36,964 nt of DNA from JBBQWS01 sp038210415 (lineage in GTDB: Bacteria > Actinomycetota > Actinomycetes > Prado026). The position numbers were made by a program, and so were the translations under genes. The stretch is from the NCBI GenBank assembly GCA_038210415.1, contig JBBQWS010000032.1, positions 1 through 36,964 of the forward strand, given 5' to 3'. Shown one piece after another: positions 8,052 to 15,771 of the stretch (position 1 is its first letter; every line of letters starts with the position of its first letter). The notes beneath the pieces are model-generated. The model saw only the letters and a program-made list of their open reading frames with translations, was not told the origin of the DNA and did no database searches.

Positions 8052-8462
8052 ATGCCTCCCAAGAGCCGTCAGGCTGCGGGTGCACCCAAGAAGGTGCGCC
8101 GCAAGGAAAAGAAGAACGTGGCCCATGGCCACGCTCACATCAAGTCGACGTTCAACAACACGATCGTCTCCATCACCGACCCCACGGGTGCGGTGATCGC
8201 GTGGGCCTCGGCCGGCCAGGTCGGCTTCAAGGGCTCGCGCAAGTCCACTCCGTTCGCCGCGCAGCTTGCTGCCGAGGCGGCCGCCCGTCGTGCCATGGAG
8301 CACGGCATGCGGAAGGTGGACGTGTTCGTCAAGGGTCCCGGCTCCGGCCGCGAGACCGCGATCCGTTCGCTCCAGGCCACGGGCCTGGAGGTCGGACAGA
8401 TCCAGGACGTCACGCCTTCACCGCACAACGGATGCCGTCCGCCCAAGCGCCGCCGCGTCTGA
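8052..8462 (+). CDS. rpsK: 30S ribosomal protein S11
   Basis: A 136-residue S11 (uS11) of the 30S platform, near the mRNA exit and Shine-Dalgarno helix. Landmarks are HIKSTFNNTIVSITDPTGAV, WASAGQVGFKGSRKSTPFAA and the C-terminal PHNGCRPPKRRRV. The N-terminal ~20 residues are Lys/Arg-rich as usual in actinobacteria. CAGGAG at 8036-8041 precedes the ATG by 10 bases. Confidence 0.98.
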   Translation: MPPKSRQAAGAPKKVRRKEKKNVAHGHAHIKSTFNNTIVSITDPTGAVIAWASAGQVGFKGSRKSTPFAAQLAAEAAARRAMEHGMRKVDVFVKGPGSGRETAIRSLQATGLEVGQIQDVTPSPHNGCRPPKRRRV

Positions 8463-8491
8463 GCGCGGACCAGACAGGAGACTGAACAGAC

Positions 8492-9118
8492 ATGGCCCGC
8501 TACACAGGTCCCGACTGCAAGCGTTGTCGTCGGGAGAAGACCAAGTTGTTCCTCAAGGGTGCGAAGTGCGAGTCGCCGAAGTGCCCGATTGAGATCCGTC
8601 CCTACCCGCCCGGCGAGCACGGCCGCGGTCGGACCAAGGACAGCGAGTACCTCCTGCAGATGCGCGAGAAGCAGAAGTGCGCACGCATCTACGGCGTGCT
8701 CGAGAAGCAGTTCCGCGGGTACTACGAAGAGGCTCACCGCAAGTCCGGCAAGACCGGCGAGAACCTGCTCGTGATCCTGGAGAGCCGCCTCGACAACGTC
8801 GTGTTCCGGGCCGGCTTCGCCAAGTCCCGCGACATGGCCCGGCAGATCGTCTCGCACGGCCACATCACGGTCAACGGGCGCAAGGTCGACATCCCGTCGT
8901 ACCGCGTGACCGCCTCCGACATCGTCGAGGTCCGGCCGAGCTCGCGTGAGCTCACGCCGTTCATCATCGCGACGGCTGAGGCCGGCGAGCGCACCGTCCC
9001 GGCGTGGCTCGAGGTCATCCCCGGGCGACTGCGGGTGCTCGTGCACTCGCTGCCGGCCCGGCAGATCATCGACACCCAGGTGCAGGAGCAGCTGATCGTC
9101 GAGCTCTACTCGAAGTAA
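8492..9118 (+). CDS. rpsD: 30S ribosomal protein S4, zinc form
   Basis: A 208-residue S4 (uS4), a primary 16S rRNA binder and, in E. coli, the repressor of this gene group. C9, C12, C26 and C31 form an N-terminal zinc site. The S4 RNA-binding domain contains SRLDNVVFRAGFAKSRDMAR and VSHGHITVNGRKVDIPS. ACAGGAG at 8473-8479 lies upstream of the ATG. An 8-base-pair hairpin starts right after the TAA stop. Confidence 0.98.
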   Translation: MARYTGPDCKRCRREKTKLFLKGAKCESPKCPIEIRPYPPGEHGRGRTKDSEYLLQMREKQKCARIYGVLEKQFRGYYEEAHRKSGKTGENLLVILESRLDNVVFRAGFAKSRDMARQIVSHGHITVNGRKVDIPSYRVTASDIVEVRPSSRELTPFIIATAEAGERTVPAWLEVIPGRLRVLVHSLPARQIIDTQVQEQLIVELYSK

Positions 9119-9119
9119 C

Positions 9120-9171
9120 CCGTCCGGCCCGGCCGGTGCGCTTCGGTGTACTGGCCGAGCCGCCCGGACGG
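9120..9171 (+). promoter_or_regulatory. Hairpin between rpsD and rpoA
   Basis: CCGTCCGG at 9120-9127 pairs perfectly with CCGGACGG at 9164-9171, directly after the rpsD stop; GGCC boxes inside can extend the pairing. No T-run follows. It may be an RNA-processing or attenuation point that lets RpoA be made at a different rate from S4. Function is inferred from position only. Confidence 0.4.
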
Positions 9172-9233
9172 TGCAGGTTCTGCAGTTTCGGCTGGGCGTC
9201 AAATAGCGGTCGCCCGACTCAGGAGGAATTCCC

Positions 9234-10253
9234 TTGCTCATCGCCCAGCGGCCCACCTTGGCCGAAGAGATCGTCGACGAGTTCCGCTCCCGCTTCGTGG
9301 TCGAGCCGCTCGAGCCCGGCTTCGGCTACACCCTCGGCAACTCGCTGCGCCGCACCCTGCTCTCGTCGATCCCCGGCGCGGCGGTCACGTCGATCCGCGT
9401 CGACGGCGTGCTGCACGAGTTCACGACGGTGCCGGGCGTCAAGGAAGACGTCACCGACATCATCCTCAACATCAAGCAGCTGGTCGTGAGCTCCGAGCAC
9501 GACGAGCCGGTCGTCATGTACCTGCGCAAGCAGGGCCCCGGCGCCGTCACCGCTGCCGACATCGCGCCGCCGGCCGGCGTCGAGGTGCACAACCCCGACC
9601 TGCACCTGGCCACGCTGAACGGCAAGGGCAAGCTCGAGATCGAGCTGACCGTCGAGCGTGGCCGCGGCTACGTCTCCGCCGCGCAGAACAAGCAGGTCGG
9701 CCAGGAGATCGGCCGGATCCCGGTCGACTCGATCTACTCGCCCGTCATGCGCGTCACCTACAAGGTCGAGGCCACCCGGGTCGAGCAGCGCACCGACTTC
9801 GACCGGCTGATCGTCGACGTCGAGACCAAGAACTCGATGCGTCCCCGCGACGCGGTGGCCAGCGCCGGCAAGACGCTCGTCGAGCTCTTCGGTCTGTTCC
9901 GCGAGCTGAACATCGACGCCGAGGGCATCGACATGGGCCCGTCGCCGACCGACGCGGCCCTGGCCGCCGACCTGGCGCTGCCGATCGAGGACCTCGAGCT
10001 GACGGTCCGGTCGTACAACTGCCTCAAGCGTGAGGGCATCCACACGGTGGGCGAGCTCGTCTCGCGGAGCGAAGCCGACCTGCTCGACATCCGCAACTTC
10101 GGCGCGAAGTCGATCGACGAGGTCAAGGCCAAGCTGGTCACCATGGGCCTGGCGCTCAAGGACAGCCCCCCCGGGTTCGACCCCGGACTTGCCGTGGACC
10201 ACTACGGCGAAGACGACGACTACCCGGGCTACGCCGAGGACGAGCAGCTCTAA
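9234..10253 (+). CDS. rpoA: DNA-directed RNA polymerase alpha subunit
   Basis: A 339-residue alpha subunit. The N-terminal assembly domain (about 1-230) contains FVVEPLEPGFGYTLGNSLRR and VSSEHDEPVVMYLRKQGPG. The C-terminal DNA- and activator-binding domain contains LTVRSYNCLKREGIHTVGEL and IRNFGAKSIDEVK. It starts with TTG at 9234, preceded by AGGAGGAA at 9221-9228; the protein begins MLIAQRPTL exactly as in Streptomyces, so the TTG is trusted. The tail after about residue 320 is acidic and variable. Confidence 0.98.
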   Translation: MLIAQRPTLAEEIVDEFRSRFVVEPLEPGFGYTLGNSLRRTLLSSIPGAAVTSIRVDGVLHEFTTVPGVKEDVTDIILNIKQLVVSSEHDEPVVMYLRKQGPGAVTAADIAPPAGVEVHNPDLHLATLNGKGKLEIELTVERGRGYVSAAQNKQVGQEIGRIPVDSIYSPVMRVTYKVEATRVEQRTDFDRLIVDVETKNSMRPRDAVASAGKTLVELFGLFRELNIDAEGIDMGPSPTDAALAADLALPIEDLELTVRSYNCLKREGIHTVGELVSRSEADLLDIRNFGAKSIDEVKAKLVTMGLALKDSPPGFDPGLAVDHYGEDDDYPGYAEDEQL

Positions 10254-10297
10254 CCAGCTGTTCACTCGAACAACCGCGAATCAGGAGAACCAGACCA

Positions 10298-11029
10298 ATG
10301 CCTCAGCCCACCAAGGGTCCGCGCCTCGGCGGCGGGGCCGCGCACGAGCGGCACATCCTGGCGAACCTCGCCACGGCGCTGTTCGAGCACGGCCGGATCA
10401 CCACGACCGAGGCCAAGGCTCGCCGCCTGCGTCCGGTTGCCGAGCGGCTGATCACCAAGGCCAAACGTGGCGACATGCACGCCCGTCGCCAGGTGCTCGC
10501 CACGATCCGAGACAAGGGCGTCGTGCACGTCCTGTTCACCGAGATCGGGCCGCGCTACCAGAACCGCGACGGCGGCTACACCCGCATCATCAAGGTCGGC
10601 CCGCGCAAGGGTGACAATGCCCCCATGGCGGTCATCGAGCTGGTCGAGGCGCTGACCGTGGCGCAGCGGGCCGTCGGCGAGGCCGAGGGCGCGACCAAGC
10701 GTTCGGTCAAGGAGCAGGCGGCGGCCGCGGCCCCGGCTGCTGTCGAGCCTGAGGCGACGGCTGAGTCCGAGGGCACCCTCGAGGGACCGTACGGCGCAGG
10801 GTCGGCTGCACCCCTGGAGGACGGCGGCGCTCCCAACGGCTTCACCGTCAAGGGCAACGCCGACTCGATGAAGTACCACACGGCCGAGTCGCGCTGGTAC
10901 GACCAGACGATCGCCGAGGTCTGGTTCGTCGACGCCGAGACGGCCGAGGCTGCCGGTTTCGCAGCCCCCGGTGCGGCAGCCGACGACGTGGACGACGCGG
11001 CGGACGCTCCGGCCGACGACCCCAGCTAG
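10298..11029 (+). CDS. rplQ: 50S ribosomal protein L17 with C-terminal extra domain
   Basis: A 243-residue protein, twice the usual L17 (bL17) length. Residues 1-121 are normal L17 (MPQPTKGPRLGGGAAHERHI, then TTTEAKARRLRPVAERLIT and VIELVE). Residues 122-162 are an Ala/Glu-rich linker. Residues 163-225 form a small domain with GFTVKGNADSMKYH, SRWYDQTIAEVWF and EAAGF, and the tail is acidic. I recall similar tails on some actinobacterial ribosomal proteins (annotated there as a 'sunset' domain). The pattern resembles the Ada-like YHxPxC metal-binding fold with its cysteines lost; this relationship is inference. AGGAG at 10281-10285 precedes the ATG. Confidence 0.96.
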   Translation: MPQPTKGPRLGGGAAHERHILANLATALFEHGRITTTEAKARRLRPVAERLITKAKRGDMHARRQVLATIRDKGVVHVLFTEIGPRYQNRDGGYTRIIKVGPRKGDNAPMAVIELVEALTVAQRAVGEAEGATKRSVKEQAAAAAPAAVEPEATAESEGTLEGPYGAGSAAPLEDGGAPNGFTVKGNADSMKYHTAESRWYDQTIAEVWFVDAETAEAAGFAAPGAAADDVDDAADAPADDPS

Positions 11030-11050
11030 GCAGTTGCCCAACAGCTCTTC

Positions 11051-11091
11051 CGTCGAGCCCGCCACCTCACCCGAGGTCGGCGGGCTCGACG
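11051..11091 (+). terminator. Strong hairpin at the rplQ-truA junction
   Basis: A 13-base-pair perfect stem (11051-11063 with 11079-11091) continues, after a one-base bulge, into a 5-base-pair inner stem (ACCTC/GAGGT) with a 4-base loop. CTTT follows at once. This looks like the terminator of the alpha-operon transcript. It ends just before the TTG at 11094 proposed as the truA start, so truA would be expressed by read-through or from its own signal. Confidence 0.65.
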
Positions 11092-11093
11092 CT

Positions 11094-11903
11094 TTGACCC
11101 GGCTCCGGCTCGACCTCGCATACGACGGCGCCGCCTTCCACGGCTGGGCCCTGCAGCGAGACCTGCGGACCGTTCAGGGCGAGCTGGAGCTCGCGGTGCA
11201 GCGCGTCTACCGGCTGCACGTGCGGGCCGCGCTGACGGTCGCCGGGCGTACCGACGCGGGGGTCCACGCGCGCGCGCAGGTGGCGCACGTGGACCTGCCT
11301 GCGGCGGCGGTTGGTCCCGTGCAGGTGCCGCTGCGGCGGTTCGCCCGGGTGCTGCCGCCGGACGTCCGCATGTTCGCGGTCGCCGCCGCTCCGCCGGGGT
11401 TCGACGCCCGGTTCTCCGCGCTGTCGCGGCGCTACTCGTACAGCATCTGCGACTCCGTGGCCGGGCCCGACCCCCTGCGTCGCCGTGAGGTTCTCTGGCA
11501 CGCCCGCCCGCTCGACCTCGACCTGCTCAACGCGGCCTCGGAGCAGCTGCTGGGGCTGCAGGACTTCGCGGCGTTCTGCCGGTTCCGCTCCGGCGGCTCG
11601 ACGGTCCGGACGTTGCAGGTGCTGCGCTGGGAGCGCGACGAGGCCGGCCTGGCCGTGGCCCGGATCGAGGCCGACGCCTTCTGTCACTCGATGGTGCGCT
11701 CGCTCGTCGGGGCGCTGATCCCGGTGGGCGAGGGGCGGCAGCCGCTCGGCTGGCCTGCGGAGCTGCTTGCCGGGCGGACCCGGCACCAGACGGGGCAGGT
11801 CGCGCCGGCGCACGGGCTGACCCTCGAGGCGGTGGAGTACCCCGACGTCGACGGGCACACTGCTCGGGCCGAACTCACCCGCCGCCCCCGGAGGCCGGAG
11901 TAA
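11094..11903 (+). CDS. truA: tRNA pseudouridine(38-40) synthase TruA
   Basis: A 269-residue TruA, which makes pseudouridine at positions 38-40 of the tRNA anticodon arm. The catalytic aspartate is D54 in the motif AGRTDAGVHA. DLAYDGAAFHGWALQ opens the first domain, and a C-terminal FCHSMVRSLVG block is typical. The start is uncertain. TTG at 11094 gives the family's usual N-terminus and lies just after the terminator-like hairpin. An alternative TTG at 11034 would add 20 unconserved residues encoded through that hairpin. Neither has a good ribosome binding site. Confidence 0.93.
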   Translation: MTRLRLDLAYDGAAFHGWALQRDLRTVQGELELAVQRVYRLHVRAALTVAGRTDAGVHARAQVAHVDLPAAAVGPVQVPLRRFARVLPPDVRMFAVAAAPPGFDARFSALSRRYSYSICDSVAGPDPLRRREVLWHARPLDLDLLNAASEQLLGLQDFAAFCRFRSGGSTVRTLQVLRWERDEAGLAVARIEADAFCHSMVRSLVGALIPVGEGRQPLGWPAELLAGRTRHQTGQVAPAHGLTLEAVEYPDVDGHTARAELTRRPRRPE

Positions 11904-11906
11904 CGT
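11901..11906 (+). promoter_or_regulatory. Leaderless -10 box candidate for the carbamate kinase gene
   Basis: TAACGT overlaps the truA stop codon and lies 7 bases before the ATG at 11914. TANNNT followed by 5-8 bases and a start codon is the known signature of leaderless transcripts in actinobacteria. No -35 box is seen. A weak GAAGG also precedes the start, so a leadered message remains possible. Confidence 0.4.
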
Positions 11907-11913
11907 CGAAGGC

Positions 11914-12846
11914 ATGAGAATGGTTGTTGCGCTGGGCGGCAACGCACTGCAGCGCCGAGGCGAACCGATGACGGTCGAGAGCCAGCGCGCCAACGTCCGG
12001 GTGGCGTGCGAGGCGCTCGCGCCGGTGGCCCTCGAGCACGAGCTGGTGATCAGCCACGGCAACGGGCCCCAGGTCGGGCTGCTGGCACTGCAGGCGGCGG
12101 CCTACGGCGAGATCGAGTCGTACCCGTTCGACGTGCTGGGTGCCCAGACCGAAGGCATGATCGGGTACTTCATCGAGCAGGAGCTCGGCAACCTGCTGCC
12201 GTTCGAGACACCACTCGCGACAGTGCTGACGATGACTGAGGTCGATCCCGACGACCCGGCGTTCGCAGACCCGAGCAAGTTCGTCGGCCCGGTCTACACC
12301 CAGGAGCAAGCGCAGGCGCACGCCGCCGTCAAGGGCTGGGTGGTCAAGCCGGACGGCAGCGGGTGGCGCCGGGTCGTCCCGTCGCCGGCGCCGATCCGGA
12401 TCTTCGAGATCCGGCCGATCAAGTGGCTGCTCGAGCAGGGCACCGTCGTGGTCTGTACGGGCGGCGGCGGCATTCCCACGATGTACAAGCCAGGTACCCG
12501 GCACCTCGTCGGGGTCGAGGCCGTGATCGACAAGGACCGGTCGAGCGCGGTGCTCGCCCACGACGTCGGGGCCGATCTGTTGGTGATCCTGACCGACGCG
12601 TCGGCGGTGTTCGTCGACTGGGGCACGCCTTCGCAGCGCTCGGTGCTGGCCGCTCACCCGGATGCGTTGGCAGCGCTAAACTTCCCGGCCGGATCGATGG
12701 GGCCCAAGGTGGAGGCGGCCTGCGCTTTCGCACGCCAGTCCGGCAAGGACGCTTTGATCGGAGCCCTGCCCGACCTCACCGAGCTGCTGGCAGGAGGCGC
12801 GGGTACCCGGGTGTCGACGTCCGTCGAGGGAATCATCTACCGCTGA
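11914..12846 (+). CDS. arcC: Carbamate kinase
   Basis: A 310-residue amino acid kinase-fold enzyme interconverting carbamoyl phosphate + ADP with ATP + carbamate. Family signatures are VVALGGNAL at the N-terminus, VISHGNGPQVGLL, AQTEGMIGY, VCTGGGGIP near residue 187, DKDRSSAVLA, and the C-terminal FPAGSMGPKVEAA with HPDALAALNF before it. Length matches the family. The usual partners, arginine deiminase and ornithine carbamoyltransferase, are absent here; the neighbours are truA and an ABC-F gene. It may supply ATP from carbamoyl phosphate or act on another carbamate source. The enzyme call is firm; the pathway is unknown. Confidence 0.93.
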   Translation: MRMVVALGGNALQRRGEPMTVESQRANVRVACEALAPVALEHELVISHGNGPQVGLLALQAAAYGEIESYPFDVLGAQTEGMIGYFIEQELGNLLPFETPLATVLTMTEVDPDDPAFADPSKFVGPVYTQEQAQAHAAVKGWVVKPDGSGWRRVVPSPAPIRIFEIRPIKWLLEQGTVVVCTGGGGIPTMYKPGTRHLVGVEAVIDKDRSSAVLAHDVGADLLVILTDASAVFVDWGTPSQRSVLAAHPDALAALNFPAGSMGPKVEAACAFARQSGKDALIGALPDLTELLAGGAGTRVSTSVEGIIYR

Positions 12847-12975
12847 CTGCGACCCGCCCGTCAGAGCCTGGCGACGGGCCGAGCGGAGAAAGTAGCGGGA
12901 TCAGCCAGAGTGCCTCCCTGGCGACTCAGTTACTGGTTGGCGCTTCCGGGCTTCAGTCAAGGACACTGTCCCCTC

Positions 12976-14583
12976 GTGGGCCACGTCGACATCAGCAAGC
13001 TCGAACACATCCTCCCGGACGGTCGGGTGCTGCTCGACGACGTGTCCTTCCGGGTCGGCGACGGCGCGAAGGTCGCCCTGGTGGGGGCCAACGGCGCGGG
13101 TAAGACGACGCTGCTCCGGATCGTCGCCGGCGACGCGTCACCCCAGGTCGGAGCCGTCGCCCGCAGCGGGGGACTCGGCGTGATGCGCCAGTTCGTGGGA
13201 TCGGTGCGCGATGCGTCCTCCGTGCGCGACCTGCTGGTGTCGGTCGCACCACCGCGGATCACCATGGCGGCGCTCGCCGTCGATGCCGCCGAGCTGGCGA
13301 TGATGGAGCACGACGACGAGCCCACCCAGATGCGCTACGCGCAGGCGCTGTCCGACTGGGGTGACGCCGGCGGCTACGAGGCCGAGGTCGTCTGGGACGT
13401 CTGCTGCGTGGCGGCGCTCGGCATGCCCTGGGACCGCGCCCAGTGGCGCGAGGTCCGCACCCTGTCCGGCGGAGAGCAGAAGCGGCTGGTCCTCGAAGCT
13501 CTGCTGCGCGGGCCGGACGAGGTGCTGCTGCTCGACGAGCCGGACAACTACCTCGACGTGCCGGGCAAGCGCTGGCTCGAGCAGGCGCTGATCGACACCC
13601 CGAAGACTGTGCTGTTCGTCAGCCACGACCGCGAGCTGCTCTCGCGTACGGCCCAGCGCATCGTCACCCTCGAGGGCGGCACCGCCTGGACGCACGGCGG
13701 CGGGTTCGGGACGTATCACCAGGCCCGCAAGGACCGGCACGAGCGCCAGGAGGAGCTGCTGCGCCGGTGGGACGAGGAGCACGTCCGGCTCAAGCAGCTG
13801 GTCCTGACGCTGCGGCAGCAGGCGGCGATCTCGCCGGACATGGCGAACAAGTACCACGCGATGCAGACCCGGCTCCGCAAGTACGAGGAGGCGGGTCCGC
13901 CGCAGGCGCCACCGAAGGACCAGAACGTCACCATGCGGCTGACCGGTGGTCGTACCGGGGTGCGGGCCGTGGTCTGCAAGAACCTCGAGCTGAGCGGCCT
14001 GATGAAACCGTTCGACCTCGAGGTCTTCTACGGAGAACGGGTGGCCGTCCTGGGCAGCAACGGGTCCGGCAAGTCGCACTTCCTCCGGCTGCTCGCCGGC
14101 GGGCAGGTGGCGCACACCGGCGACTGGAAGCTGGGCGCCAGGGTCGTGGCGGGCCACTTCGCCCAGACCCACGAGCACCCTGAGCTGTACGGCAAGCCGC
14201 TGCTCGACATCCTGTGGGAGCACAAGGCGCTCCAGCGTGGCCCCGCGACCTCGGCGCTGCGCCGGTACGAGCTCGACCAGCAGGCGGAGCAGCCGTTCGA
14301 CACACTGTCAGGCGGCCAGCAGGCGCGGTTCCAGATCCTGCTGCTGGAGATCGACGGCACCACGATGCTGCTGCTGGACGAGCCCACGGACAACCTCGAC
14401 CTCGCCAGCGCAGAGGCCCTCGAGGAGGGGCTGGCCGGCTACGACGGGACGGTGCTCGCGGTCACTCACGACCGCTGGTTCGCCCACGGGTTCGACCGGT
14501 ATCTGGTCTTCGGCTCCGACGGAACGGTCTACGAGGCGGCCGAACCGGTCTGGGACGAGGGTCGGGTCGAGCGGGCCCGCTGA
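12976..14583 (+). CDS. ABC-F family ATPase (ribosome-associated, soluble)
   Basis: A 535-residue protein with two ATP-binding cassettes and no membrane segments. Cassette 1 has Walker A GANGAGKTT, signature LSGGEQKR and Walker B LLLDEPDNYLD. The charged linker around DRHERQEELLRRWDEEHVRL matches the ABC-F interdomain linker that reaches the ribosomal E site. Cassette 2 has GSNGSGKSH, LSGGQQAR and LLLDEPTDNLD. ABC-F proteins act in translation or in ribosome protection against antibiotics; which applies here cannot be told. The GTG at 12976 is preferred (AAGGAC 11 bases upstream); a start at 12910 would add 22 unconserved residues. A 7-base-pair hairpin at 12856-12879 lies in the gap before it. 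Confidence 0.9.
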   Translation: MGHVDISKLEHILPDGRVLLDDVSFRVGDGAKVALVGANGAGKTTLLRIVAGDASPQVGAVARSGGLGVMRQFVGSVRDASSVRDLLVSVAPPRITMAALAVDAAELAMMEHDDEPTQMRYAQALSDWGDAGGYEAEVVWDVCCVAALGMPWDRAQWREVRTLSGGEQKRLVLEALLRGPDEVLLLDEPDNYLDVPGKRWLEQALIDTPKTVLFVSHDRELLSRTAQRIVTLEGGTAWTHGGGFGTYHQARKDRHERQEELLRRWDEEHVRLKQLVLTLRQQAAISPDMANKYHAMQTRLRKYEEAGPPQAPPKDQNVTMRLTGGRTGVRAVVCKNLELSGLMKPFDLEVFYGERVAVLGSNGSGKSHFLRLLAGGQVAHTGDWKLGARVVAGHFAQTHEHPELYGKPLLDILWEHKALQRGPATSALRRYELDQQAEQPFDTLSGGQQARFQILLLEIDGTTMLLLDEPTDNLDLASAEALEEGLAGYDGTVLAVTHDRWFAHGFDRYLVFGSDGTVYEAAEPVWDEGRVERAR

Positions 14584-14602
14584 GCGTGACGCGCCGCCCG
14601 CT

Positions 14603-14632
14603 TTGACCCTCTGCGGCGCGGATGCGTATCCT
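14603..14632 (+). promoter_or_regulatory. Promoter of rplM-rpsI
   Basis: TTGACC (14603-14608), an 18-base spacer and TATCCT (14627-14632) form a good primary sigma factor promoter 83 bases before rplM. The -35 lies in the loop of an 8-base-pair hairpin (14590-14597 with 14613-14620) that may end the ABC-F message. The leader contains TGTCT/AGACA (14649-14653 with 14658-14662), which competes with GTGTC/GACAC pairing. L13 leaders regulate this operon in Firmicutes; a similar role here is unproven. Confidence 0.65.
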
Positions 14633-14714
14633 GACGTGTCGGCGTGGCTGTCTGTCCAGACACCCGCCCCTTCAGTCAGCCCCACGACCTAAGCGACGAG
14701 AAGAGCCTACGACC

Positions 14715-15158
14715 GTGCGTACGTTCAGCCCCAAGCCTGCCGATGTCGACCGTCAGTGGTACATCGTCGACGCGACCGACGTCGTGCTCGGCCGTCTGGC
14801 CAGCCACGTCGCCGTCCTCCTGCGCGGCAAGCACAAGCCGGTCTTTGCGCCGCACATGGACATGGGTGACTTCGTCATCGTCATCAACGCCGGCAAGGTC
14901 GCGCTGACCGGTGCCAAGGCCCAGCAGAAGCGGGCCTACCACCACTCCGGCTTCCCGGGCGGGCTTTCCTCGACGTCGTACATCGATCTGCTCGCGAAGA
15001 ACCCGCGCCGCGCGGTCGAGAAGGCTGTCAAGGGGATGCTCCCGCACAACAAGCTCAGCAACGCGCAGATCACCAAGCTCAAGGTCTACGCGGGCTCCGA
15101 CCACCCGCACCAGGCTCAGCAGCCGGTGCCGTACGAGATCGGCCAGGTCGCGCAGTAA
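14715..15158 (+). CDS. rplM: 50S ribosomal protein L13
   Basis: A 147-residue L13 (uL13), an early-assembly 50S protein. MRTFSPKPADVDRQWYIVDA, VVLGRLASHVAVLLRGKHK and KMLPHNKL-like KGMLPHNKLSNAQ are characteristic. The GTG at 14715 gives the conserved N-terminus; codons further upstream fall in the promoter and leader region and are rejected. rpsI follows in the universal rplM-rpsI pair. Confidence 0.97.
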   Translation: MRTFSPKPADVDRQWYIVDATDVVLGRLASHVAVLLRGKHKPVFAPHMDMGDFVIVINAGKVALTGAKAQQKRAYHHSGFPGGLSSTSYIDLLAKNPRRAVEKAVKGMLPHNKLSNAQITKLKVYAGSDHPHQAQQPVPYEIGQVAQ

Positions 15159-15204
15159 TCCACGGGACACCCGAACCCGCAGCGACACCCCGTAGACGCC
15201 AAGC

Positions 15205-15232
15205 CCTGAACCAGGCAACCTGAACCAGGCAA
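15205..15232 (+). repeat. 14-base tandem duplication before rpsI
   Basis: CCTGAACCAGGCAA occurs twice head to tail with no mismatch, directly before the rpsI ribosome binding site. It looks like a recent replication-slippage duplication in the rplM-rpsI spacer. Confidence 0.85.
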
Positions 15233-15249
15233 TGAGAGGAACCGTGGCC

Positions 15250-15759
<510 letters not shown>

Positions 15760-15771
15760 GAACTCCCCTCG

